Below are positions 8,269 to 19,350 of a DNA stretch of 51,637 nt, in pieces. Every line of letters starts with the position of its first letter. The first letter of the stretch is position 1. The DNA comes from Gammaproteobacteria bacterium (GTDB taxonomy: Bacteria > Pseudomonadota > Gammaproteobacteria > Burkholderiales > Burkholderiaceae_C): positions 1-51,637 of the forward strand of contig JANYHL010000095.1 in the NCBI GenBank assembly GCA_025359085.1, given 5' to 3'. The notes beneath the pieces are model-generated. The model saw only the letters and a program-made list of their open reading frames with translations, searched no databases and had not been told where the DNA came from. The translations under genes and the position numbers were made by a program.

Positions 8269-9876
8269 CTACGCCGGCAAACACAAATAATGCTGCGCCA
8301 GCGCGGTGAAAGCCACAATTTGCGGGTCGAGGCCGGTTTCCTGCAACAGAATGGCACCCACCTGCACAGCCAGACTGCTGGCCAGTCGGGCATCGAGAAA
8401 CAGCAAACGGGAACGGCGCGCCAGCACATCTTCAACGTGAACAGCGTACTCGTAACGCGCGGCAAACCGCACCATGGCCTCGCTCAGGCCGTCGCACAGC
8501 AGGGTTTGCGCGCCGGGCAGGCTCGCCACCAAAGCTTGTTCACGGCCATACGAATGCAGGCCCGGCGGCTGGCTGATGGAATGCACTTCGTCCAGCGCCG
8601 CCTCGGCGCCGACCAGCTTCAGATCAACCGTGCCCCCTGCCGCACGCGTTTCGATCAGGGACTTGGCAGCGCACTGCGCCAGCACATCTTCGGCCATGGC
8701 ACGGTAGGTGGTCCACTTGCCGCCGGTCACCGTGACCAGCCCGCTGCGGCTGACCAGCACGGTGTGCTCGCGGCTCAGGCCCTTGGTGTTGTCGCCCTCG
8801 TCGTCGGGCGGTTTCACCAGTGGGCGCAAGCCAACCCAGATACTTCTGACATCGGCCCGCGTGGGCGCTCGGCGCAGGTAGCGCGCCGCTTCGGTCAGTA
8901 TGAAGTCGACTTCTTCCTTGAACGCCAGCGGCTCGCGCGCAAGGTCATGGCGCGGCGTGTCGGTGGTGCCGAGAATCACCTTGCCGAGCCAGGGTACGGC
9001 AAACAAAACACGGCCATCGGCGGTTTTGGGCACCATCAACGCGGTATCGCCACCCAAAAAGTCCCGATCCACCACCATATGCACCCCCTGACTGGGCGCC
9101 ACCATCGGCTGCGTCGGCCGCCTGCCATCACCTCCATTGGCGGCGCCGTCTTTCTGGCGCAATTCATCGACCCAAACCCCGGCGGCGTTGACAACGCAGC
9201 GCGACTGGAGTCGGTACGACTGGCCGCTGAGGGTATCTTGACAAAGCAGCCCGGCGACTTTGCCATCCTGGTAGAACAAATCCACCGCACGGCAATAGTT
9301 CACCAGCAAGGCGCCGCGCGCCGCCGCCGTGCGGCCCAGCGCCAGCGCCAGACGTGCGTCGTTGAACTGGCCATCCCAGTACTTGACGCCGCCCTTGAGC
9401 CCCTGGGGCTGCGCCCCGGGCAACAGCGCCAGCGTCTTGGCGCGGCTTAAAAATTCGGTACGCCCCAGACCGGCTTTGCCCGCCAACGCGTCGTACAAGG
9501 TCAGTCCAATCCCATAAAAAGGCATCTCCCACCACTTGTACGACGGCATCACAAACGCCAGCGGCTGGGCCAGATAAGGCGCGTTGTGCAGCAGCGTGGT
9601 GCGCTCGCGCAAGGCTTCGCGTACCAGCCCAATATTGCCCTGCGCCAGGTAGCGCACGCCGCCATGCACCAGTTTGGTGGCGCGCGAAGAGGTGCCTTTG
9701 GCAAAGTCATGCGACTCCACCAGCACCACACGGAAACCCCGCGCGGCAGCATCCAGCGCCACGCCCAGACCGGTGGCGCCACCGCCCACGATGGCCAGGT
9801 CATAGGGGCGCGATTCGGCCAGACGGGCGAACAGGTCAGCGCGACGCGTCAATAAGGGCTGATTTTGGGTAAGCAT
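8269..9876 (-). CDS. glpD: Aerobic glycerol-3-phosphate dehydrogenase
   Basis: FAD enzyme at the inner face of the membrane that oxidises sn-glycerol 3-phosphate to dihydroxyacetone phosphate and passes electrons to quinone. The N-terminus carries the dinucleotide-binding motif DLAIVGGGATGLG, followed by the GlpD signature ATKLVHGGVRYL; VTGGKWTTYR lies later. Its 535 residues are slightly over the E. coli enzyme. It is the last gene of the glycerol cluster, on the same strand as glpSTPQUV but separated from glpV by a strong terminator-like hairpin and a second perfect stem. It may therefore be expressed partly on its own. Confidence 0.95.
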   Translation of the reverse strand: MLTQNQPLLTRRADLFARLAESRPYDLAIVGGGATGLGVALDAAARGFRVVLVESHDFAKGTSSRATKLVHGGVRYLAQGNIGLVREALRERTTLLHNAPYLAQPLAFVMPSYKWWEMPFYGIGLTLYDALAGKAGLGRTEFLSRAKTLALLPGAQPQGLKGGVKYWDGQFNDARLALALGRTAAARGALLVNYCRAVDLFYQDGKVAGLLCQDTLSGQSYRLQSRCVVNAAGVWVDELRQKDGAANGGDGRRPTQPMVAPSQGVHMVVDRDFLGGDTALMVPKTADGRVLFAVPWLGKVILGTTDTPRHDLAREPLAFKEEVDFILTEAARYLRRAPTRADVRSIWVGLRPLVKPPDDEGDNTKGLSREHTVLVSRSGLVTVTGGKWTTYRAMAEDVLAQCAAKSLIETRAAGGTVDLKLVGAEAALDEVHSISQPPGLHSYGREQALVASLPGAQTLLCDGLSEAMVRFAARYEYAVHVEDVLARRSRLLFLDARLASSLAVQVGAILLQETGLDPQIVAFTALAQHYLCLPA

Positions 9877-9910
9877 AGATCAAACATTTTCCGCTTTTCA
9901 ATCAATCCAG

Positions 9911-9941
9911 CTGATGGGGCGAGCTGCGTTCGCCCCATCAG
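9911..9941. other. Perfect 12-bp stem-loop before glpD
   Basis: CTGATGGGGCGA (9911-9922) and TCGCCCCATCAG (9930-9941) are exact complements around a 7-base loop. There is no T run on either side. It lies in the glpV-glpD gap, about 35 bases upstream of the glpD start, so in a read-through mRNA it would shape or protect the glpD leader. It could also help termination together with the adjacent hairpin. Confidence 0.6.
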
Positions 9942-9948
9942 CCTCGAC

Positions 9949-9980
9949 AAAAAAGCCGTGTGGCAATTTGCTCACACGGC
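9949..9980 (-). terminator. Intrinsic terminator after glpV
   Basis: On the minus strand, GCCGTGTG pairs with CACACGGC (9955-9962 with 9973-9980) around a 10-base loop, immediately followed by six T residues (9949-9954). This is a textbook Rho-independent terminator 34 bases after the glpV stop. It should end or attenuate glpSTPQUV transcripts before glpD. Confidence 0.85.
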
Positions 9981-10014
9981 CATCTCTAGAGCACTGAAAA
10001 CCTCAAGGCACCGA

Positions 10015-11748
10015 TCAACGAACCTTGCCGTTCTTCCATGCGGTCAACAGCGTGTCATAGGCAATGGTTTCGCCCTTGGGCTTTTCGTTGGCCAGCTTCT
10101 TCCAGGGGGCGCCCTTGTCGCTCAGGTACTTGTTGGGGTCGCCCTTGGGGTTGAGCTTGGGCGGGCAATGCGCCATACCCGCGCGCTCCAACCGACTCAT
10201 CACCTGGTCCATTTCCTCGGCCAGGTTGTCCATCGCTTGCTGCGGTGTTTTCTCACCCGTGACTGCCACGGCCACGTTCTTCCACCACAGTTGCGCCAGT
10301 TTCGGATAGTCGGGCACGTTGGTACCGGTCGGCGTCCAGGCCACCCGGGCCGGGCTGCGATAAAACTCCACCAGTCCGCCGAGCTTGGGTGCCATGTCGG
10401 TCATGGCCTTGCTCTGAATGTCGGACTCGCGAATCGGCGTCAGACCCACGATGGTCTTCTTCAGCGAGACTGTCTTGGCGGTCACAAACTGGGCATAGAG
10501 CCAGGCCGCTGCCGTCTTGTTGGCATCGTGATCCTTGAAGAAGGTCCATGAACCAACGTCCTGGTAGCCGTTTTGCATGCCTTGTTTCCAGTACGGGCCG
10601 TTCGGGCCGGGTGCCATGCGCCATTTGGGCGTGCCGTCGGCATTGACCACCGGCAAACCGGGCTTGATCATGTCAGCGGTAAAGGCGGTGTACCAGAAAA
10701 TCTGCTGCGCAATCTGACCTTGCGCGGGCACCGGGCCAGACTCGCCAAAGGTCATGCCACTGGCTTCCTTGGGTGCGTATTTTTTCATCCAGTCCACGTA
10801 CTTGGTCAGGGCGTAGACGGCGGCGGGCGAGTTGGTAGCACCACCGCGCGACACCGAGGCGCCGACCGGCGTGCATCGGTCTGCACCGACACGAATACCC
10901 CATTCATCAACCGGCATGCCGTTCGGGATACCAATGTCAGCCGTGCCCGCCATGGAAAGCCAGGCGTCGGTGAAACGCCAGCCCAGTGAGGGGTCTTTTT
11001 TGCCGTAATCCATGTGACCGTAAATCGGCTTGCCGTCAATGGTTTTGACATCTTCACTGAAGAAGGCGGCGATGTCTTCATAGGCGCTCCAGTTCAGCGG
11101 CACGCCCAGGTCATAGCCGTACTTGGCCTTGAACTTGGTTTTCAGGTCAGGGCGCGCAAACAGATCAGCGCGGAACCAGTAAAGATTGGCAAACTGCTGG
11201 TCGGGCAACTGGTACATTTTTTTGTCCGGTGCCGTCGTGAAGCTGGTCCCGATGAAGTCTTTCAGGTCCAGGCCCGGGTTCGTGTAGTCCTTACCCGCAC
11301 CGATCATGTAATCGGTCAGATTCATGATCTTGCCATATCGGTAGTGGGTGCCGATCAGGTCGGAGTCAGAAATCCAGCCGTCATAAATCGACTTACCCGA
11401 CTGCATGGAGGTTTGCAGCTTTTCAACCACGTCCCCTTCCTGAATGATGTCGTGCTTGACCGTGATGCCAGTGATCTCGGCGAACGCCTTGGCCAGCGTC
11501 TTGGACTCATACTCGTGGGTGGTGATGGTCTCGGAGACGACGGCTATTTCATTCACACCCTTGGCCTTGAGCTTGGCGGCGGCGTCAATAAACCATTTCA
11601 TTTCCGCCGCTTGCTTATCTTTGGACAAGGTAGACGGCTGAAACTCAGCATCAATCCATTTCTTGGCTGCCGCCTCATCAGCCCACGTCTGGCTGGACAT
11701 GGCAAGGCAGGCCGCAACCACTGCCAACGCGCTATACCGCAATTTCAT
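10015..11748 (-). CDS. glpV: Glycerol ABC transporter, periplasmic binding protein
   Basis: A 577-residue extracytoplasmic solute-binding protein with a signal peptide (MKLRYSALAVVAACLAM, cleavage near TWA). It matches the large binding protein of the GlpSTPQUV glycerol importer first described in Rhizobium. Recognisable segments are EIAVVSETITTHEYES and IYDGWISDSDLIGTHYRYG. It would capture glycerol in the periplasm and deliver it to GlpP-GlpQ. The ATG at 11748 has GAGGAG seven bases upstream; a TTG six bases earlier is less likely. It follows glpU after 88 bases, a gap holding an imperfect TCCCCTG/CAGGGGA stem that could separate its expression from the upstream cistrons. Confidence 0.9.
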   Translation of the reverse strand: MKLRYSALAVVAACLAMSSQTWADEAAAKKWIDAEFQPSTLSKDKQAAEMKWFIDAAAKLKAKGVNEIAVVSETITTHEYESKTLAKAFAEITGITVKHDIIQEGDVVEKLQTSMQSGKSIYDGWISDSDLIGTHYRYGKIMNLTDYMIGAGKDYTNPGLDLKDFIGTSFTTAPDKKMYQLPDQQFANLYWFRADLFARPDLKTKFKAKYGYDLGVPLNWSAYEDIAAFFSEDVKTIDGKPIYGHMDYGKKDPSLGWRFTDAWLSMAGTADIGIPNGMPVDEWGIRVGADRCTPVGASVSRGGATNSPAAVYALTKYVDWMKKYAPKEASGMTFGESGPVPAQGQIAQQIFWYTAFTADMIKPGLPVVNADGTPKWRMAPGPNGPYWKQGMQNGYQDVGSWTFFKDHDANKTAAAWLYAQFVTAKTVSLKKTIVGLTPIRESDIQSKAMTDMAPKLGGLVEFYRSPARVAWTPTGTNVPDYPKLAQLWWKNVAVAVTGEKTPQQAMDNLAEEMDQVMSRLERAGMAHCPPKLNPKGDPNKYLSDKGAPWKKLANEKPKGETIAYDTLLTAWKNGKVR

Positions 11749-11836
11749 AATCAATCTCCTCAGATGTGTGTATCCCCTGATTCAAAGGCTGCCTCGGCTC
11801 CAGGGGACAACAAGCCGATCCTTGAAACACTCACCA

Positions 11837-12145
11837 CTACCCTTTGCGCATGATCAATACCAGCAATGCCATGGACGCCACAAAGCTGATCCAGATCGAG
11901 GGCTCTGACGCCAGGCTTAGCCAGACCACCATCCGACCGCTGAGACCGACAAAAGCCAGATTGACATAAGCGGCGCTCAACAAACCAATAAACAAGCGGT
12001 CTCCGCGTGTGGTCGCTATCGGCAAAAAGCCGCGCCGCATCACCGTGGGTGACTTGATCTCCCACATCGTCATGCCAAACAGCATGAGCGCGATACAACT
12101 GAAAAAAACGGCGACGGGTGTCGTCCAGGCCATCCATTCAAACAT
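11837..12145 (-). CDS. glpU: Small membrane protein of the glycerol importer (DUF2160)
   Basis: A 102-residue protein with three hydrophobic helices (TTPVAVFFSCIALMLFG, a central helix with LLSAAYVNLAFVG, and a C-terminal helix with FVASMALLVLIM) and the conserved MTMWEIKSP after the first. It matches the DUF2160 family, which in rhizobia is encoded inside the glycerol ABC operon and named glpU. Its role is not established; position between the permeases and the binding protein suggests an accessory subunit. The name GlpU here is the rhizobial one. Confidence 0.88.
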   Translation of the reverse strand: MFEWMAWTTPVAVFFSCIALMLFGMTMWEIKSPTVMRRGFLPIATTRGDRLFIGLLSAAYVNLAFVGLSGRMVVWLSLASEPSIWISFVASMALLVLIMRKG

Positions 12146-12190
12146 TCAAATCTCCTAAGCAGGGGAGGACAGGGCTGTCTCGCAAGCTCT

Positions 12191-13003
12191 TTAAACTCTT
12201 CCCATCGCGAAACCTTTGGCGATGTAATTGCGCACAAACCAGATCACAATCGCGCCCGGCACGATCGTCAGCACACCGGCGGCGGCCAGCGTGGCCCAGT
12301 CCATGCCGGAGGCTGACACGGTGCGTGTCATGATAGCCACAATTGGCTTTGCGTTGACGCTGGTCAGGGTGCGCGCCAGCAGCAGCTCAACCCAACTGAA
12401 CATGAAGCAGAAGAAGGCTGCGACGCCGACACCGGCCTTGATCAGCGGCAGGAATATTTTGACAAAAAAGGCAGGGAATGTGTAACCGTCGATGTACGCG
12501 GTTTCATCAATTTCACGCGAAATGCCGCTCATGAACCCTTCCAGAATCCAGACTGCCAACGGCACGTTGAACAGCAAATGTGCCAGCGCCACGGCCAGGT
12601 GCGTGTCCATCAAACCCACGGTGGAGTAGAGCTGAAAGAAGGGCAGCAAAAACACCGCGGGCGGTGTCATGCGGTTGGTCAGCAACCAGAAGAACACATG
12701 TTTGTCACCCAGAAAGCTGTAGCGTGAAAACGCGTAGGCAGCCGGCAAGGCCACCGTGATCGAAATCACGGTGTTGATGACGACATAAATCAGGCTGTTG
12801 ATGTAGCCCGAGTACCACGAAGCATCGGTCAGGATGGTCTTGTAATTGTCCAAGGTGAAGTGCTGCGGAAACAGCGAGAAACTGGCCAATATTTCTCCGT
12901 TGGTCTTGAATGACATATTGATCATCCAGTACACCGGCAGCAAGGCAAACACGATGTACACCAGCAAGAACAAAGTGCGCTTTTGAAACGCTGGCTTATT
13001 CAT
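12191..13003 (-). CDS. glpQ: Glycerol ABC transporter permease GlpQ
   Basis: A 270-residue inner-membrane permease of the carbohydrate ABC (MalG-like) type with six predicted helices. The EAA loop that contacts the ATPases is visible as DETAYIDGYTFPAFFVKIFLPLIKAG. It pairs with GlpP; their coding regions overlap by eight bases, which suggests coupled translation. The symbol follows the rhizobial glpSTPQUV naming and is not the E. coli phosphodiesterase GlpQ. Confidence 0.9.
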   Translation of the reverse strand: MNKPAFQKRTLFLLVYIVFALLPVYWMINMSFKTNGEILASFSLFPQHFTLDNYKTILTDASWYSGYINSLIYVVINTVISITVALPAAYAFSRYSFLGDKHVFFWLLTNRMTPPAVFLLPFFQLYSTVGLMDTHLAVALAHLLFNVPLAVWILEGFMSGISREIDETAYIDGYTFPAFFVKIFLPLIKAGVGVAAFFCFMFSWVELLLARTLTSVNAKPIVAIMTRTVSASGMDWATLAAAGVLTIVPGAIVIWFVRNYIAKGFAMGRV

Positions 13004-13885
13004 GGCCCCCCTCCTTTTCCTGCGTGCCTACGCGCTGCATCCAGTTGTACAAAATAAAACACAGCAACAAGATGATCAGGAAATAAATCAATGAAAAAGC
13101 CGCCGCCGGGCCAATGTCAAACTGGCCGACCGCCTTGATGGTCAGGAACTGCGACAGGAAAGTGGTGGAGTTACCCGGGCCACCGCCGGTCAGTACAAAA
13201 GGCTCGGTGTAAATCATGAAGCTGTCCATGAAGCGCAACAGCACGGCAATCATCAACACGCCGCGCATCTTGGGCAACTGCACATACCGAAACACCGCAA
13301 ACTTGCTGGCGCCGTCAATGCGGGCCGCCTGGTAGTAGGCGTCCGGAATGGAGCGCAGTCCGGCATAACCCAGCAAACCCACCAGCGGCGTCCAGTGCCA
13401 GACATCCATCAACAACACCGTCAGCCAGGCGTGGGTGGCGTTGCCGGTGTAGCTGTATTCAATGCCAAGCCCCTGCAACGCAGCGCCCATCAAGCCAATA
13501 TCGGTACGCCCAAAAATTTGCCAGATGGTGCCCACCACATTCCATGGAATCAGCAAGGAGAGCGACACGATCACCAGCACGGCGGATGACTTCCAGCCCT
13601 GCGCCGGCATCGACAACGCCAACAGAATGCCCAGTGGCAGTTCTACCGCCAGCACCGAAAGCGAAAACGTCAATTGCCGCAAGAGCGCCCCGTGCAACTC
13701 TTCATCGCGCATGATGGCGGCAAACCATTCGGTGCCCACAAACACGCGCCGCTCGGGCGAGATGATGTCCTGCACCGAATAGTTGACCACCGTCATGAGC
13801 GGCACAATGGCCGAAAAAGCCACGCAAATCAACATGGGCAAGATCAAGAACCAGGCTTTCTGGTTGACCGGCTTGATGGTCGTAC

Positions 13886-13889
<4 letters not shown>
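12996..13889 (-). CDS. glpP: Glycerol ABC transporter permease GlpP
   Basis: A 297-residue MalF-type permease with six predicted helices. The EAA-loop segment IPDAYYQAARIDGASKFAVF lies about two thirds along, and FVLTGGGPGNSTTFLSQF, a common feature of sugar-type permeases, near the C-terminus. It forms the membrane channel with GlpQ. The start overlaps the end of glpT by four bases, so glpT-glpP-glpQ is a tightly coupled unit. Confidence 0.9.
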
Positions 13890-14962
<1,073 letters not shown>

Positions 14963-14963
14963 G

Positions 14964-16037
14964 TCAGCGCCCTCCGCCGCGCACGGGCGCCATCAGCAGC
15001 ATCCCTTGCTCATCAAAAATATAGACCTGTGCCGGGCTCAGGTAGAGGGTGACTTGCGCTCCCAATTCAAAGTAGTGCACACCAGTCAACTGCGCCACCA
15101 CCTCTCCTACCAGCGTTGCCATATGAACAAAAGTGTCCGATCCCGAAATTTCGGCCAGTTCGACCTTGCCGGGCAAGGCCACGTCACCGTCTTGCGCCCG
15201 CACCCGCAACGCGCTGGCGCGCAAGCCTACGGTAAATTTACGCGAGGTCGTGGCAGGCAACGCCAAAGGCAGCAACGGTCCCCCGTTCAACTGCACACCC
15301 GTTGCCGCGGCAGCGGCGGTCAATAAATTCATGGGGGGATCACTGAAAGCGCGCGCCACACGCAGCGATTTTGGTTTGTGAAAAACTTCTGCTGTAGGGC
15401 CATATTGCAGCAGTTCACCCTCATCCATCACCGCGGTGTAACCGCCCAGCAAAAGCGCCTCACCGGGTTCGGTGGTCGCATAAACCACGGTGGAGTTACC
15501 CTCCGCAAACAGGGCGCTGAGTTCATCACGCAATTCCTCGCGCAGCTTGTAATCCAGATTGACCAACGGCTCATCGAGCAGCATCAAGGGCGCGCCTTTG
15601 GCCAAGGCACGGGCCAGTGCCACCCGCTGCTGCTGGCCGCCCGAGAGCTCTGCCGGGTAGCGCTCCAGGAACATCTCAATGTGCAGTTTTTCAGCCAGCG
15701 CGTTGACACGCTGGTCAATGTTTTTTTCACCACGCAACTTCAAGGGCGAAGCAATGTTGTCGCGCACTTTCAAAGACGGGTAGTTGATGAACTGCTGGTA
15801 CACCATGGCCACATTGCGCTTGCGCACTGGCACCCCCACTACACTTTCTCCATTGACCAGCACGTTGCCATGGCTGGGCACATCAAGCCCGGCCATGATG
15901 CGCATCAAGCTGGTCTTGCCAGCCTGGGTGGCCCCCAGCAGCACCGTCACCGCGCCGCGGCAGGGCTGCAGGCTCATGTCGTAAAGCCAGGTCTGGCGGC
16001 CTACTTTTTTACCGATGCCCTCAAGCGTCAAATGCAT
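14964..16037 (-). CDS. glpS: Glycerol ABC transporter ATPase GlpS (no switch histidine)
   Basis: First gene of the glycerol importer operon; a 357-residue MalK-type ATPase. Walker A is GATQAGKTS (35-43), the Q loop is in VYQQF, the signature LSGGQ is intact (131-135) and Walker B is LMLLDEP with Glu156. The switch, normally VTHDQ, reads ATTEP, with Thr189 where the conserved His should be. The ATG at 16037 has AAAGG seven bases upstream; the preceding codon GTG would add one residue. It is divergent from glpR across 159 bases that hold TTCG-containing candidate operator sites. Confidence 0.9.
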   Translation of the reverse strand: MHLTLEGIGKKVGRQTWLYDMSLQPCRGAVTVLLGATQAGKTSLMRIMAGLDVPSHGNVLVNGESVVGVPVRKRNVAMVYQQFINYPSLKVRDNIASPLKLRGEKNIDQRVNALAEKLHIEMFLERYPAELSGGQQQRVALARALAKGAPLMLLDEPLVNLDYKLREELRDELSALFAEGNSTVVYATTEPGEALLLGGYTAVMDEGELLQYGPTAEVFHKPKSLRVARAFSDPPMNLLTAAAAATGVQLNGGPLLPLALPATTSRKFTVGLRASALRVRAQDGDVALPGKVELAEISGSDTFVHMATLVGEVVAQLTGVHYFELGAQVTLYLSPAQVYIFDEQGMLLMAPVRGGGR

Positions 16038-16040
16038 CAC

Positions 16041-16196
16041 ACGACCTTTGCTGGTGAAGTTTTATTCGAATCGACTGTTGAATGCCGCGAATTATTGTTC
16101 GTTCCTATTCCTTTCGTATCGGTATTTACCCTATATATGTTCTTTTCGTTTCGTTTTAGAGTTAGCGCCTCTGTCAATTCAGGATGAAATAGAGAC
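16041..16196. promoter_or_regulatory. Divergent glpS/glpR control region with GlpR-like half-sites
   Basis: This AT-rich gap holds five TTCG cores, at 16065, 16098, 16113, 16145 and 16150. Against the E. coli GlpR half-site as I recall it (WATKYTCGWW), ATTGTTCGTT (16094-16103) and TCTTTTCGTT (16141-16150) match at nine of ten positions and the others at about eight. The clustering between the glp operon and its own DeoR-type regulator suggests GlpR repression of both directions. I could not place -35 and -10 boxes with confidence. Confidence 0.5.
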
Positions 16197-16961
16197 ATGA
16201 AACCTAACCCCAGACAGCTCACTTTGCTCGCCCTGCTGCAAACCCGGGGCTCGGTCACGGTAGACCAACTGGCCGACACATTGGGCGTGACCTTGCAAAC
16301 CGTGCGCCGCGACGTGCAGCGCCTGGCCGATGAGGGTTTGCTGACGCGTTTTCACGGCGGCGTGCGCGTGCCCAGCTCAACGATCGAAAACATGGCTTAC
16401 CAGCAGCGTGAAAATCTTCATGCAAACGGTAAAAATCGCATTGCGCGCGCGGTTGCTGCGGCGGTGCCCAGTAATTGCTCGCTGATCCTGAACATTGGTA
16501 CCACGACCGAGGCGATCGCACGCGCGCTCTTGCATCACAGCGGGCTGCGCGTGATCACCAACAACCTCAACGTCGCGACCATCCTCAGCGCCAACCCCAA
16601 GTGTGAAGTGATTGTGATCGGCGGCGTGGTCCGCGGGCGAGACCAGGGCATCGTGGGTGAGGCCGCGGTCGACTTCATACGCCAATTCAAAGTGGACATC
16701 GCCATCATCGGCATCTCGGGCATAGAGGCCGACGGCTCGCTGCGCGACTACGACTTTCGTGAGGTGAAGGTGTCGCAAACCATCATCTCGCAAGCGCGCG
16801 AGGTCTGGCTGGCCGCGGACAGCAGCAAGTTCAACCGCCCGGCCATGGTGGAGGTGGGCACTTTGTCCCAGATTGACCGGCTGTTTACCGATGCCCCACC
16901 GCCCGAACCGTTTCCAACCCTGCTGGCTGAGGCGCAAGTTCGTTTGGAGGTAACCCTATGA
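16197..16961 (+). CDS. glpR: DeoR-family repressor of the glycerol regulon
   Basis: A 254-residue DeoR-family transcription factor. The N-terminal winged helix-turn-helix is [20 protein letters not shown], followed by [13 protein letters not shown]. The C-terminal sugar-phosphate-sensing domain shows [25 protein letters not shown] and [18 protein letters not shown]. GlpR proteins bind DNA without effector and release it when glycerol 3-phosphate accumulates. Its stop codon overlaps the glpK start (ATGA), so regulator and kinase are co-translated. It probably controls itself, glpK and the divergent importer operon. Confidence 0.92.
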   Translation: MKPNPRQLTLLALLQTRGSVTVDQLADTLGVTLQTVRRDVQRLADEGLLTRFHGGVRVPSSTIENMAYQQRENLHANGKNRIARAVAAAVPSNCSLILNIGTTTEAIARALLHHSGLRVITNNLNVATILSANPKCEVIVIGGVVRGRDQGIVGEAAVDFIRQFKVDIAIIGISGIEADGSLRDYDFREVKVSQTIISQAREVWLAADSSKFNRPAMVEVGTLSQIDRLFTDAPPPEPFPTLLAEAQVRLEVTL

Positions 16962-18448
16962 CTTATTTACTCGCACTTGACCAGGGCACTTCCAGCTCCC
17001 GCAGCATTGTGTTCAATGCCCAAGGGCAAGTGGTGGCCCAGGCGCAGCAGGAACTCACGCAAATCTACCCGCAACCGGGCTGGGTCGAGCACGATCCGCT
17101 GGAGATCTGGCGCACCCAACTGGCCACCGCCCGTGAGGTGCTGGCCAAGGCGGGTATCGAGGCCCGCGAGGTGCGCGCCTTGGGCATCACCAACCAGCGC
17201 GAAACCACGGTGTTGTGGAACCGCAAAACCGGCCTGCCGCTGCACCACGCCATCGTCTGGCAAGACCGGCGCGCCGAGCCCACTTGCGTTGAACTGCGGG
17301 CGCGCGGTCTGGCCGCCACGATCCAGGCCAAAACCGGCTTGCTGGTCGACGCCTATTTTTCGGGCACCAAGCTCAAGTGGCTGCTCGATCATGTGCCGGG
17401 GGCGCGAGTACAAGCCGAACACGGTGAGCTGGCCTTTGGCACCATCGACAGCTGGCTGATCTGGCAGCTCACCCACGGCACCGTTCACGCCACCGATGTC
17501 AGTAACGCCTCGCGCACCATGCTCTTCAATGTGCACAGCAACCAGTGGGACGATGAGCTGCTGCGGGCGCTGGATATTCCAGCCAGCCTGCTGCCTGGCG
17601 TCCATGCCTCGAGCGCGCTGTTTGGCGAAGTCAGCGCCGATTTACTGGGCGCGGCGATCCCGATTGGCGGCGTGGCGGGCGACCAGCAAAGTGCCTTGTT
17701 TGGCCAGGCCTGCTTTAAGCCCGGGATGGTAAAGAACACCTACGGCACCGGCTGCTTCATGCTAATGCACACCGGCCCCAGCTTCCGATCTTCTGCCAAC
17801 GGCCTGATCACCACCAGCGCGGCACAAACCACGGAGCAGCCTGAATTTGCCCTGGAAGGCAGCGTGTTTGTCGGTGGCGCCGTAGTGCAGTGGTTGCGCG
17901 ACGGCTTGCGCGCCATCCCGAGCAGCTCGGAAGTGCAGGCGCTGGCCGAGAGCGTACCGGACGCGGGCGGCGTGATGGTGGTGCCGGCCTTTACCGGCCT
18001 GGGTGCGCCCTACTGGAAACCCGACGCGCGCGGCACCATCACGGGGTTGAGCCGCGGCAGCACGCTGGCGCACATCGCCCGCGCGGCGCTGGAGAGCATT
18101 GCGTTTCAAAGTGCCGCCCTGCTGCAGGCCATGAGCCGCGATGCCATGCAGGCGGGCGGCAGCGCGGTGGCGGAGTTGCGGGTCGATGGCGGCGCTTGCG
18201 TCAACGACCTGCTGATGCAATTTCAGGCCGATCTGCTGGGCATCCCGGTGGTGCGTCCGGCGGTGACTGAAACCACCGCGCTGGGCGCCGCTTACCTGGC
18301 CGGGCTGGCCACCGGCGTTTACCGAAGTACCGACGAACTCAGTGCGCTGTGGCAAGCCGAACGCCGCTTTTTGCCCACGCTGGCGCGTGAACGTGCGACT
18401 GAACTCATGGCGCGCTGGGAGCATGCGGTGCGGCAAACCGTGCTTTGA
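16958..18448 (+). CDS. glpK: Glycerol kinase
   Basis: Phosphorylates glycerol with ATP to sn-glycerol 3-phosphate in the cytoplasm. The 496-residue FGGY-family protein starts with the phosphate-1 motif [13 protein letters not shown]. It contains [14 protein letters not shown] and AIVWQDRR, which carry glycerol-binding residues, the adenosine-side motif YGTGCFML, and [19 protein letters not shown]. It overlaps glpR by four bases. With an ABC importer and no GlpF-type facilitator in sight, kinase trapping would act after active uptake. Confidence 0.97.
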   Translation: MTYLLALDQGTSSSRSIVFNAQGQVVAQAQQELTQIYPQPGWVEHDPLEIWRTQLATAREVLAKAGIEAREVRALGITNQRETTVLWNRKTGLPLHHAIVWQDRRAEPTCVELRARGLAATIQAKTGLLVDAYFSGTKLKWLLDHVPGARVQAEHGELAFGTIDSWLIWQLTHGTVHATDVSNASRTMLFNVHSNQWDDELLRALDIPASLLPGVHASSALFGEVSADLLGAAIPIGGVAGDQQSALFGQACFKPGMVKNTYGTGCFMLMHTGPSFRSSANGLITTSAAQTTEQPEFALEGSVFVGGAVVQWLRDGLRAIPSSSEVQALAESVPDAGGVMVVPAFTGLGAPYWKPDARGTITGLSRGSTLAHIARAALESIAFQSAALLQAMSRDAMQAGGSAVAELRVDGGACVNDLLMQFQADLLGIPVVRPAVTETTALGAAYLAGLATGVYRSTDELSALWQAERRFLPTLARERATELMARWEHAVRQTVL

Positions 18449-18480
18449 TTAAACTCCTCACCTTTGCCACGAGGATATTC

Positions 18481-19296
18481 ATGAACCAGCGCATCGCATT
18501 CATTGGCGGCGGCAATATGGCCAGCGCCATCATCGGCGGCTTGATCAAACAAGGCATTTCCCCGAGCCTGATTGACGTGGTCGAGCCCCTGGCCGAGACA
18601 CGGGACACGCTCAAAAGTTGCTTTGGCCTGCAGCCGCACGCTGAAGCGGGCGATTTTTTGAGTTCATCGGATCTGGTCATCTGGGCCGTCAAACCGCAAA
18701 TCTTCAAACAAGTCGCGCTGGCCGTGGCCCCCTACACCGCACACGCCTTGCACCTCAGCGTGGCAGCGGGCATTCCCAGCGACAGCATTGCGCGCTGGCT
18801 CGGCTGCGAACGCGTGGTGCGCGCCATGCCCAACACGCCGGCCCTGATCGGCAAAGGCATCAGCGGCCTGTTTGCCCGCCCGGCGGTAACAAGCGCCGAC
18901 AAAGACTGGGTCGGCCAGGTGATGGCCACCACCGGCGAGTTGCTCTGGTTGCCCAGCGAAGACTTGCTGGATGCGGTGATTGCCGTGTCAGGTTCCGGCC
19001 CGGCGTATCTGTTTTACCTGATGGAAGCCATGACCACGGGCGGCACCGAGATGGGATTGAGCCGCGAGCAGGCGCATCAGTTGACGGTGGCCACCTTCAT
19101 TGGTGCGGGCGAACTGGCCAAAGCGAGCAGCGAGCAGCCCAAAGTACTGCGCCAGCGGGTCACCTCCCCAGGCGGGACCACTTTTGCCGCCATTGCCTCG
19201 ATGGAAGACGATGACATGCAAGCCCTGCTCATCAACGCCATGTACGCCGCCCGGCAACGCGCCGCTGAATTGACCGCTGAATTTGGCTCGACCTGA
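18481..19296 (+). CDS. proC: Pyrroline-5-carboxylate reductase
   Basis: Last step of proline synthesis: NAD(P)H reduction of 1-pyrroline-5-carboxylate. The 271-residue protein opens with the Rossmann motif IAFIGGGNMASAI. It continues with WAVKPQ, RAMPNTPALIGKGISG, and the C-terminal signature VSGSGPAYLF and VTSPGGTTFAAI. The ATG at 18481 was preferred to an upstream in-frame start at 18445 because the extra residues are unlike the family. It is 32 bases from glpK and probably unrelated to it. It is convergent with ubiA across a stem-loop. Confidence 0.96.
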   Translation: MNQRIAFIGGGNMASAIIGGLIKQGISPSLIDVVEPLAETRDTLKSCFGLQPHAEAGDFLSSSDLVIWAVKPQIFKQVALAVAPYTAHALHLSVAAGIPSDSIARWLGCERVVRAMPNTPALIGKGISGLFARPAVTSADKDWVGQVMATTGELLWLPSEDLLDAVIAVSGSGPAYLFYLMEAMTTGGTEMGLSREQAHQLTVATFIGAGELAKASSEQPKVLRQRVTSPGGTTFAAIASMEDDDMQALLINAMYAARQRAAELTAEFGST

Positions 19297-19324
19297 GCCT
19301 TCAACGAGCCGCTGTTTCAGGCAC

Positions 19325-19350
19325 GCCAGCCGCCCGTGCAGGCGGCTGGC
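19325..19350. terminator. Stem-loop between convergent proC and ubiA
   Basis: GCCAGCCGCC (19325-19334) and GGCGGCTGGC (19341-19350) are perfect complements around a 6-base loop. The stem ends at the ubiA stop codon and lies 28 bases after proC. There is no T run on either side, so it may be a shared barrier that acts with Rho, not a classic intrinsic terminator. Confidence 0.55.

Noticed and set aside
8062..9450. Plus-strand frame opposite glpD
   Set aside because: Shadow of glpD; no start signal or motif.
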